Positions 54,931 through 64,000 of a stretch of DNA of 64,000 bases are shown piece after piece (position 1 is the stretch's first letter; every line of letters starts with the position of its first letter). Below the pieces are notes generated by a model. The model ran no database searches. It was not told where the DNA came from and saw only the letters and a list, made by a program, of their open reading frames with translations. The stretch is from Schistocerca nitens (Eukaryota; Arthropoda; Insecta; Orthoptera; Acrididae). The stretch spans positions 501,986,594 through 502,050,593 of the forward strand of contig NC_064619.1 of the NCBI RefSeq assembly GCF_023898315.1, read 5' to 3'. A program made the position numbers and the translations under genes.

Positions 54931-56539
54931 AGTTTCTTTTAGGATGTGTAAGGGCGCTTGTAACACGCCCTGGGTTACAAATGGGTGGGGTACCTTAAAG
55001 TGGTTGTCGTTTCAACCGTGCGCCCTGTCCACACCACGTACCTAATAACCCCGCGGCGATCGTACTGCTCTGCCTTGCAATGCTGCTAGCTTGCCTGAAA
55101 TTATCTATCGAAATATGCAAGCGAGTCAGGGGAGCCACTCATCGACAGAACACAACACTTTTCTACGTCTGGTATGAACATCTGTATTCTGAGACGATAA
55201 GAAATCACAGGTTGCACTGCTAACAGTCTAAGTTTTTATGTCAACTTCTAGGTGATTGTTTGTCCACCAAATCACATGGACGCGTAACCGAAAGCGGCAC
55301 GGACGATTGTTGATGATGCGAAAGCCGAGTAATCGAACGAAAGTTCTTACTCTCGCCACGCATACACAGATTTTTGGTACCAGTCTTCCTTGACACTGGT
55401 AATAAATTTTAACACTGTTCACAAAGTTAAATTTACAGTTCACAATTCTCAGTTTTACGAGCGTGCGCGTAACCGTCGCGGCGTGGCTGATTGTTGATGA
55501 TGTGGAAACGCGATGACCGAACGCACGTTCTCACGCTCGCTACAGGACACTGACACTTAGGTGCACTCTTTTATGGTAACAAATTTTTGCTGATTCACAT
55601 TAGTTCATCCTGAGAGACCGAACACGGCGCGGATGATTGATCTGTACGGTACGACTCGCAACGAGAGGATACACAAATACGTTATCAGCAGCACTGCTCG
55701 TTTTTAAATTACTTCTTGACGCACTTTCCTCGGAATCACTTACATATTTTATCACTTCACTGTAATAACACTTGTAGCAACACTTCAACTTCCATACTAA
55801 CAATGCTTCTTACATGCAGATCTACCCACGACACAGCATAACAGTTCTGTGTCTCGTGCTCGACTCGACTGACGCGGCTGCCCGCAAAGATACTCCACAA
55901 CTAAGCCAGCGATATGACAATACGCTTACACGCTGATTACCTTGGCGTTGAGCATCCTTAAGCTCCAGATGCTATTCATAAGGTAAGGACGCGTTTTACA
56001 AATTTTATGAAATTTGCGTAAGCCGCAGGAGAGCTAAATACAGATACCAAAAGTAGCTAAAATTGCTGATGGGAATTCGTGACTGTATCTACTGACATAC
56101 CCGAAATCTAATATCGCTCTGGAACGTCTTAGTCCTGTTGTGTGTGAGGAGGTACATTTCTAATGATGCAGCGCAGTGCCGACATTGCGATTATCGATGG
56201 GGATACGAGTTACAGTATTCAAGGAACAAGACACTGCGACGGTGTTCGGGTCGCCTGAGACTTTTTGTAAATTGCTGGGGCGATATTGTGCTTTGTTCGG
56301 TCGGTCGGTCTGATTCAGGCAACGGCGGATCAAGTAAACTTAAGAGCCCACCGATACAACCATTTGATCATTATTGTCCCCCAAGCCAGTGACTAAAACT
56401 AGAATGAAACGCCCTGCTAAACCCGCAGGGCAGGACAAGTAGTTGGAATTGTGGAAAGGGGCCAAAATGAGCGGCTGTCACTTACACTCGAACACATATA
56501 ACTTTATTTATTTGATAAATTCAGACGCTAAAGAGAATA
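54931..56539. other. Interval with degenerate dispersed duplications
   Basis: No genes. Similar phrases recur at about 55275-55380, 55455-55555 and 55610-55640 (GCGTAACCG, GATTGTTGATGATG, GTTCT-AC-CTCGC), suggesting a decayed tandem arrangement. Confidence 0.4.
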
Positions 56540-57215
56540 TTTAGAGGGCAGAAGGCCTCATGTTAAATAAGTTCTACAATTTGGCTATAGGCCCAAAACC
56601 TAACACTTGGAAAGCGACAACCTTAATTAAAGGCCCATGGTTTAAGACTAAAGGGAAAATTAAATAGAAAAACACAAGGCAGAAGGCCTTATCTTCAATT
56701 AGGCTGAAGCCCCCAACAGTCTGATGCTAGAAAGACAAAGATCTTTAATTTAAAAACGGCTGAAGACCCTATGACTTAAAACTCAAGGTAAAATAAATTT
56801 AAACAACAAAGCCTTATCTTAAATTAGACTGAAGGCCCCAAACAACCTAATACTTGGCAAGGAAGGGACTTTAATTTTAAAATGGCTGAAATCCTATGAC
56901 TCAAAACAAAACTAAAATAATTTTTAGTATGCAGAAGGCCCAAGGCTTTATCTTTAAACAGTATATTAATCAGGCTGAAGGCCCAAACAATCTAACAGCT
57001 CACAAGCAAGAAACCTTTAATTATAAAACGACTTAAGTCCCATGACTCAAAACACAACTATAATAATTTTTATTAGGTAGAAGGCCCAAGGCTCTATGTA
57101 TAAACAATATTTTAATTTGGCTGAAGGCACAAACAATCTAACACTTGACAAGCGAGAAATTTTAATTTTAAAGCGGCTGAAGGCCCATGACTTAAAACAC
57201 CACTAAAACAATTAG
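56540..57215 (+). repeat. Tandem repeat with GGCTGAAGGCCC core, about five units
   Basis: Units begin at about 56580, 56702, 56828, 56972 and 57120, giving spacings of roughly 120-150 bp. Each contains GGCTGAAGGCCC-like, CAATCTAACACTTG-like, TTTAATTTTAAAACGGCTGA-like and CAGAAGGCC-like blocks. Interrupted on the right by a SINE, after which TTTAATTAAAAACCATCGGC may continue it. Confidence 0.85.
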
Positions 57216-57220
57216 ACTTT

Positions 57221-57414
57221 GCCGGCCGTAGTGGCCGTGCGGTTCTAGGCGCTACAGTCTGGAACTGAGCGACCGCTACGGTCGCAGGTTCGAATCCTGC
57301 CTCGGGCGTGGATGTGTGTGATGTCTTTAGGTTAGTTAGGTTTAATTAGTTCTAAGTTCTAGGCGACTGATGAACTCAGAAGTTAAGTCGCATAGTGCTC
57401 AGAGCCATTTGAAC
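57221..57414 (+). mobile_element. tRNA-headed SINE, common family, in tandem repeat
   Basis: GCCGGCCGTAGTGGCCGTGC head, box B, tail GAGCCATTTGAAC. Duplication CAATTAGACTTT (57209-57220) and CAATTCAACTTT (57415-57426), two mismatches. Confidence 0.88.
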
Positions 57415-57426
57415 CAATTCAACTTT

Positions 57427-58825
57427 AATTAAAAACCATCGGCTATGAGCCATACAAGTACACACAACAGAAAATAAGAGAAGGCAGTGCAGCTAACGGT
57501 GCTAAGAATTTTCGGGGGTCGGCCAGCACTTGAAATACTAACGTTCACTTAGGTGACACAGGCAGTCGGCCCAACCATTCTCGATCCGACGACAACCCAA
57601 CCAACTGACAGTTAACAGACCCACCGACAAGGTAACTTGCGCTCCACTCGCCCGGCACACAACTGGGAGTTCAACGCAAACGTAAAAGACATGGATGCCT
57701 ACAACCAAGCATACATTAAGCTGTCGGAATACATATTGTGTTGGACAGCGACAACACGGTGAGGAAAGAACACTGCCTAAATTTACGTCAACGGCTAGGG
57801 CAGGTAACCGGAACGTTAACGGCCACAAGGCAGAAAATTCCGCTGGTGCACTTCAATTGCCACCGGACGGTGGCTAAACCTTCGCCAACTCGAACACACA
57901 CGTTGTTGCTCGCGGGAATGTCCCAACAGCCAACAACTAGTACCAAACGGCACAATGTGAACAGTCTTGACTTGCTGGCAAATTAAATCCCAACTCAACT
58001 TTCGTGTCCAGGGACGGAGAGCCACGGACCTCGTAGCAATGGGAACAGCCTCACTCACTCAGACACCGCGTAGAGCCCGCCAGCGGGCCCAGCCAAACAC
58101 GCACCGCGGAGATTTCCTCACTGCTCCACGCCAACCGACCGACTGTCACACATAAACACGGAGACAGCACTAAAAAAACTGAGCAGTCGACATCACAAGC
58201 TACACACAGTTTCACGAAAACTTGTACGAAGGACTAGGCAATACTAGCGGCAGCGACTGTGCAGTAACAAGGACGAATAACGAGTCGGCACACGCAGGCA
58301 ACCCATAAGCGATCGTCGTTCAACATACACGTCGTCCGACAAGACGACCGTCCGACGACCAACCAAGGTGGTCCGTACTCAAGTGATTCGTATCGGCAAC
58401 CGTCGGGCGAGTCATGGCTGTCCGGACCTCACCGCAGCCACGCCTCGACTGAACTCCTGCCGCGTCCTAAGTCAAACACTGCCAGGTCCGAACTGCACTA
58501 CTAGCGCCTCCCCAACTCACTGGCAGATCCGAACTAACCCCGAACACATGACAACCGAGAAGTAATAGCAGTCAGCAAAGATAATACGCCAGGGCTTATA
58601 TCGATAAGCGCCGCTGCTGCCGCTCGCAGGGAGGGGAGACAAAGCAGCAACTCAGTGCCAACAGAAATTGAAACTAACGTAACGAGGTGGCATATATATA
58701 TATATAAGAACCGGGACGTAAAATAAGAGATGGCGCGAACACGAGCCACTCACGGCTCATAGAACTCATCGTCTCGTCGAGATCCTAATGAGTCAAAGAG
58801 CGTGCAGGGAAGGAAAGATGGAAGG
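57427..58825. other. Interval without recognised genes
   Basis: More GC-balanced than its surroundings, many ACAC/CGAC-rich phrases and a short (TA)n at about 58690-58706. Open frames are short and carry no domain I know. Confidence 0.4.
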
Positions 58826-59062
58826 TTAGGATTTAACGTCCCGTCGACATCGAGGTCATTGGAGACCGAGCAGAAGCTCTAGTGCTTCAAAGATGGCGAA
58901 GGAAAATTGGCCTGCCCTTTCAAAGGAACTATCCCAGCATTTGCCGGGAGCAATTTAGGGAAATCACGGAAAACCTTAATCAGGATGGCTAGATGACGAT
59001 TTGAAGAGTCGTCCTCCCGAAGGTGAGTCGAGTGTGCTAACCACTGAGGTGCCCTGCTCGGG
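58826..59062 (-). mobile_element. tRNA-headed SINE, second family, decayed
   Basis: Same body as 26693-26939: AACGTCCCGTCGACATCGAG and GGGAAATCACGGAAAACC. More diverged; no clear target duplication. Confidence 0.8.
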
Positions 59063-59198
59063 GCGGGTAAGGAAGCAGAGTGTATAGGGAAACCTCCAGA
59101 TATTATCCTGGAGTGTTTAAGGAAGCAGAAGGGAAACCTAAATATGCGTACTGCAGAAGCTATTCCCTTTCTCCACTTCCACATTTCCAATTCACTGA

Positions 59199-59406
59199 GC
59201 CCGAATCTCGTAGTCGTGCGGTAGCGTTCTCGCTTCCCACGCCCGGGTTCCCGGGTTCGATTCCCGGCGGGGTCAGGGATTTTCTCTGCCTCGTGATGGC
59301 TGGGTGTTGTGTGCTGTCCTTAGGTTAGTTAGGTTTAAGTAGTTCTAAGTTCTAGGGGACTGATGACCATAGATGTTAAGTCCCATAGTGCTCATAGCCA
59401 TTTGAA
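59199..59406 (+). mobile_element. Chimeric SINE: different tRNA head joined to the common tail
   Basis: The head GTAGTCGTGCGGTAGCGTTC with box B CCGGGTTCGATTCCCGGCGG differs from the common family, but from TGCTGTCCTTAGGTTAGTTAG on the tail is nearly identical to it. Perfect 12-bp duplication CCAATTCACTGA (59187-59198 and 59407-59418). Confidence 0.9.
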
Positions 59407-59418
59407 CCAATTCACTGA

Positions 59419-60266
59419 ACGACTTTGACACAACACTAATTTGTTCAAAAGAAATTAGACGTACTCTATTATAATCACAAAATGAATGCGTTACGAAAAT
59501 TCGACGTTCTCCCCTTTAGAATACCCCGCCACTGATTCTGTTTGTTAAACGAAAGTAGTTTGGTATGATTCGGTTTGTTGCTCAAAATTTCAGTGCTTAA
59601 GGTCAAGAAGGAAGGTGCGAGAGATGAAATACAGCTCAGCCGTCCATAGATGGAAATGGGTATTGTTTTCGAAAATGAAGAGAATTAACGGGAAGTTATG
59701 ACGAGGGTACGCTTGAATAAGATAATGCAGAGTAGCTGTTTGTTTGGTGAGACACTGAAATACTCGTAATATAGGAAACTATGATTCAGAGCTTCATGCA
59801 GCAGAAATGCAACAGAAATGAACCAGAATTTTTTCTTTATGGCGTTTTTCATGAATAATTGTAAATTATAACTGGACTCGTCTTTGCAAGCTACAAAGTA
59901 AATTTATTAAACGCGGTATATTCTACCTTTAAAATAATCAGTGCGTTTGAATATCATATAATATTAATAAAAAACTTAAAAAAATATATTTTTGTGTTTT
60001 TGTTAATTATGCCAGAAATGATTCACATTTTACGCTGAATTAAGAGTTATACTACATACAAAGGTTTACTTTGCTACTCAATCAGTGCACACTTACAGGA
60101 AGTATACAGGGTGTTTGATTATTAGATGCTAACCCACTGGAGCAGAATCCTCGAGTCAAATAAATAGGCCAATACAGGGCTTTAAAAAGTGTAGAATGTT
60201 TTGAGAGGTGGTGGCACTCATAAAAACAAACAAAGCATGTCCAGAAAACAGGACTCTGGAAACAAG
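59419..60266. other. AT-rich interval
   Basis: No recognisable genes or repeats. Confidence 0.4.
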
Positions 60267-60268
60267 TA

Positions 60269-61384
60269 CACTATCTTATCAAAAGTTTCCAGACACATTA
60301 GTGGACTTTAACACGGCATATTCTAACCTTACTCCTTTAGGGCGGTTCGAACATTGCCCGAGAAACTTTTAATGCGGCGGCCAAACGTCTGTGGAGGAAT
60401 AGTTGCTCGTTAATCCTGTTGATGCTGGACGGCGGAGTTTGGACCGGAATCAACGTTCTAACTTGTCCCAAAGTTGTCGAACTGGGTTCCGGTCGGGGCT
60501 TTGTGTATACCAGTCCATTTCAGCAATGTTATTGTTCATAAACTATTGCCTCATAGATGGTGTTTAATGATAGGGTGCACTGTCATGCTGAAACAATCAT
60601 CTTCTCCGTTTCTCCACTGTGCACAGCATATGATGGTGTAAAGTGAGTTCATGTCCTTCCGCATTTAACGTTTTCTTAACCGCAAGAAGTAGACCACGAC
60701 GTAACCACGAAAAATACCCCATACCAAAACACCACGTCCTCCGTAATTCACGGTTGGCACTACATATGGTGACAGGTAACGTTCTCCAGGTGTTCGGCGA
60801 CGCGGTGTGGCATGATTCATCACTCCAAATGACTTCAGTCATCTACTGTCCAGTGACGTCGCTCCTTAAACTACATGAAGTGTCACTTCTCATTGAATAC
60901 AGAAATTTGTGGCTTCTGAGGAGGCGTTCGACCATTGTATCTCATTACTTTTAACCCCATACACACAGCCATTGTGCTAGCTGGACTGCTGGTTGTACTT
61001 TGGAACCCACTAATGATTCCTTCCACCGTTTTCATTCGATGTTATACAACCATCGTCTCTGCTGCTCGGTATTCCTTGTCCATCAGTACATGATGTCTGA
61101 CTGGCTTTGGTTTAACTGAGGCAAATACAGAAGCGTTGGATTTTTTTACCCTGGTAACACCCAACGACCAGTCCAAGCTCCTGGCCGACCCATTCTGTTG
61201 TTACGGCTTCTATACTGACAGCACAGTACTCCCCGCCACTTCATAGCTAGTGGTGAATTCCCCATTTCATAGGGGTCTCTGAGTACATTTGATCAACGTA
61301 CTTAGATCTGGTCATTTCTGTGGGATCAACAGAGTGTTTTGCTTTCTATACTACAGAGTCAGGAAGTCTCTTAATTATGTGACT
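60269..61384 (-). mobile_element. Tc1-like transposon, decayed
   Basis: Left terminus after TA (60267-60268) reads CACTATCTTATCAAAAGTTT; the right terminus is degraded near 61352-61384. Transposase on the minus strand. Confidence 0.7.
60380..61200 (-). pseudogene. Tc1-like transposase, decayed
   Basis: The most readable piece (60597-60842) has VIWSDESCHTASP with the first catalytic Asp, and continues through KKTLNAEGHELTLHHHML. After it, on the minus strand, FQHDSAPYH (second Asp), NNIAEMDWYTQSPDRNPVRQ (third acidic position altered) and LWDKLE. Multiple stops. Confidence 0.7.
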
Positions 61385-61599
61385 AGAATTGTGTAAAACC
61401 GTTTATGTGTATTATTGTACAGTGATCTACTAACAATTCTGGATGTGTATCCAACTTCTTTATCTACTTACACAACTAATTTCACTATTGTGTTTACAGT
61501 TAGTATGCTCTTTACGTTTCGAATGATTCAGTACATTTTCTTTCTCCATTTCCACCATTACCTCAAGGTGATGTACAGTGAGTTGATACCGCCTAACAT

Positions 61600-62864
61600 G
61601 GTGTCAGACTTTCATTAGCTCGGTGTAGTTCAGCAACTCAACGTGTGATGGAGTCAATGAATCATTGGAAGCCTCCTGCAGAAATACTGAGCCACGCTGC
61701 CTCTACAGCCGTCTATAATTGCGAAAGTGTTGCCGGTGCAGGATTTTGTGCACTAACAGACCTCTCCATTATGTCCCATAAATGTTAGATGGGATTTAAG
61801 TCGGGCGATCTGAGCGGTCACATCATTCCAGAATGATCTCGAAAACAATCGTTTTGTCATCCTAAAAAGTCAATCATTGTTTGGGAACACGGAGTCCATG
61901 AACTACTGAAAATGTCTATAAGTGGCCGAAGGTAACCATTTTCAGCCGATCATCTGTCCAGATGGACCAGAATACCAGTGCGGTTCCATGTAAACACAAA
62001 CCACTACTAGCCACTACTAGCTTGCACAGTGTCTTGTTGATAATTTTGGTCCATGGCTTCGTAGGGTCTGCGCCACGCACGAAACCTAACATCAGCTCTT
62101 ACCAACTGAAATCAGGACTCACACGACCACGTGATAGTTTTCCAGTCGTCTAATGTCCAACCAATATGGTCACTAGTCCAGAAGAGGCGCTGCAGACGGT
62201 GTGCTGCTGGTAACGGCGCCCGCGTCCGTCGTCTGCTGTCATATCCCATTAAAGCCAAATTTCTGCTCACCGTCCTAACGGATACATTCGTCGTACGTCC
62301 CGCTTTGATTTATACAGTCATTCCACGCAGTGTTGCTTTTCTGTTAGCACTGATGGTTAAAATCGTTCAAATCGCTCTGAGCACTATGGGACTTAACTTC
62401 TGAGGTCATCAGTCCCCCAGAACTTAGAACTACTTAAACCTAACTAACCTAAGGACATCACACACATCCATGCCCGAGGCAGGATTCTAACCTGCGACCT
62501 TAGATGTCGCGCGGTTCCAGACTGTAGCGCCTAGAACCGCTCGGCCACTCGGGCCGGCGATGTTAGTACTGAAAATTCTTGGCAAATGCCGCTACTCTCG
62601 ATCGTTAAGTGACGGCCATCGGCCACCGACTTGTCTGTTGTGAGAAGTAAAGCCTGAAATTTGGTATCCTCGGCGCACTTTTGAAACTGTGGATCTCGGA
62701 ATACTGAATTCCCTAACAATTTGCGAAACGGAATGTCCGATGCGTCTAGGTCCAACAACCATTACGCATTCAAAATCTGTTAATTCCGGTCGCACGGCCG
62801 TAATCACGTCGGAAACCTTTCCATATGAATCACCTGAGTGCAAATGACAGCTCCGCCAATACAC
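61600..62864 (-). pseudogene. Tc1-like transposase, decayed
   Basis: The N-terminus is readable at 62864-62592: RPELTDFECVMVVGPRRIGH and VREFSIPRSTVSKV, a helix-turn-helix of Tc1 transposases. After the SINE, minus-strand fragments correspond to the catalytic domain region between about 62340 and 61650. No continuous frame survives. Confidence 0.65.
62354..62560 (-). mobile_element. tRNA-headed SINE, common family, inside Tc1-like element
   Basis: Reverse orientation; CTGAGCACTATGGGACTTAA at left, GAACCGCTCGGCCACTCGGG at right. Duplication TGTTAGCACTGA (62342-62353) and TGTTAGTACTGA (62561-62572), one mismatch. Confidence 0.92.
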
Positions 62865-62933
62865 TGACCTTTTATACCTGCTATCTGTATATGTTCATAT
62901 CGCTAGCCAGTGACCTATTTCACCTCATTGCAG

Positions 62934-64000
62934 TGGATATTGTTTCTGTTATGGTTTAGCAAATGCGTTTAGGCTCCGAACCTGTGCCAACTACCCAGGA
63001 AAATTTCCATGTGACAGAGTGTTGTCTGACAAACCTCCTAGCCGACTTTTAGAGCTTGTCTAATACCTCAAAATATTAACAGTGTATGTGATGAATAACC
63101 GCCGTAGGCTACTGTAATAGTGAACTAACTTTTACAGATAGTTTGATGCATAAATGACGCACGCTGTTCACAGGTATCAAAGTAAGAATTTATTTGAATA
63201 ATAAATGAAAAGTTTCTGTGTGTTATCGTTTCTGTTATATCTGTGGTTCACATTTTTATGGCGAGCGACATATCTATGGAGACTGTATCCGTACGAATTC
63301 AGCAGGAGACAGTGAAACTGCTCTCGGTGGACTACTATACCTACGAGGAAAGCGCAACTGTTATTTGGCCACTTCAGCCGCTCCTTATAACGTCTCAGGA
63401 GGAATATTAATCCCTTTCGTCTCATTATCTCGTCCGGAGGGCGCTACGTGATACTCATTCCGCAGGAAATTGCAAACCGCGTTACTAATAGCAGTCCCTG
63501 TTACACCAGGGGAAGGTAATCCAAATAATAATTAACACCAATTAGCGGAGCGTCTTGGGAAGGAGTAGGACGAGAAATTAGCACCGATGTTAGTGCCCAA
63601 AAGTAAGAGGGTTCAACCACGCGGCCTATGGGACGTGCAAACGTCCGCAAACTTTCCTTTTCGATTCTAATTTTTTCAGCATTTTGGCAAGCTTTTACCG
63701 TTACATTTCGGCGCTTTGCAGTCTGGGCTTACCTTTACTTACGACTTGAAGTACACATCCGGAGCTCCATCCATGCATCATGAAGAAGCTATAGTGGGTT
63801 TGCTTTGGTCTCCCACAAAATAGGAATGACGCTGTTGGCATTACAGTTCTGTCTCTGACGTGCTGTTACTAGTCAACCAGATTTCAGTAATTTTTGACAT
63901 TATTATTTATGTTTTATTTTTATATTATGACCGTTAGTTTTATTGGTTTTAAAGCTTACTAGTTCATGATCAGTATTTATGGGTGCTAGTGACGTAAGTG
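62934..64000. other. Interval without recognised genes
   Basis: No domain, SINE head or inverted repeat recognised. Confidence 0.4.

Larger units (their letters stand above)
61560..62933 (-). mobile_element. Tc1-like transposon, decayed, split by a SINE
   Basis: Minus-strand transposase sequence spans most of the interval, with a right terminus like GTGACCTATTTCACCTCATT. The left boundary near 61560 is approximate. Confidence 0.65.

Noticed and set aside
57538..58565. Several 60-100-codon frames on both strands
   Set aside because: Overlapping frames in similar composition, none with a recognisable motif.
1..64000. CRISPR arrays, bacterial operons, rRNA genes
   Set aside because: No regular spacer-repeat arrays, operon-like gene strings or rRNA-like segments seen.

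Overview
The window looks like a piece of a large, repeat-choked orthopteran (grasshopper/locust-type) nuclear genome. This is inferred from the density of mutually nested transposable elements, the many tRNA-headed SINEs with intact target-site duplications, RTE, jockey and CR1-like LINEs of insect type, Tc1-like transposons with TA duplications, and the absence of any bacterial-style gene arrangement. No convincing single-copy host gene was found. The nearest candidate for host regulatory DNA is a GC- and CpG-rich block at about 36.25-36.85 kb.

Layout. 0-3.6 kb: L1/Tx1-like LINE with overlapping ORF1/ORF2, broken by two amber stops and a frameshift. 4.1-6.8 kb: pogo-like DDE transposon with unusually long inverted repeats that carry a tRNA-like (pol III box B) segment, abutted by a SINE. 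8.0-9.3 kb: decayed LINE RT (minus). 12.0-12.5 kb: Tc1 fossil. 13.2-14.6 kb: complete but dead Tc1-like transposon. 15.6-17.8 kb: Penelope-like element (RT plus GIY-YIG endonuclease) with a repeat-bearing C-terminal tail and a possible hammerhead-like motif. 18.1-19.5 kb: complete Tc1-like transposon, one frameshift. 20.7-24.4 kb: Gypsy-like element A, interrupted by two SINEs and an RTE LINE. 24.4-26.0 kb: jockey-like LINE 3' half ending in a C-rich stretch. 28-31.75 kb: second, older L1/Tx1-like LINE split by a SINE. 32.6-33.3 kb: TA-flanked mariner-type MITE. 33.8-34.4 kb: Tc1 fossil. 35.0-36.1 kb: truncated CR1-like LINE. 37.3-38.8 kb: Tc1/mariner-superfamily element (DD41D by my count) with long inverted repeats, split by a SINE. 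39.8-46.0 kb: full-length Gypsy-like LTR retrotransposon B with two LTRs, PBS, PPT and 5-bp duplications. 46.4-54.9 kb: jockey/RNase H LINE into which a SINE-plus-RTE block and an antisense CR1-like LINE with an open 877-codon frame were inserted. 56.5-57.2 kb: tandem repeat built on GGCTGAAGGCCC. 58.8-62.9 kb: SINEs and two decayed Tc1-like transposons.

Almost all coding frames are parasitic and nearly all are broken. The most intact are the CR1-like ORF (51194-53827), the Penelope-like ORF (15802-17778), the RTE endonuclease ORF (48061-49239) and the Tc1 transposase at 18338-19340. Nesting and target-site duplications allow much of the insertion order to be read directly.
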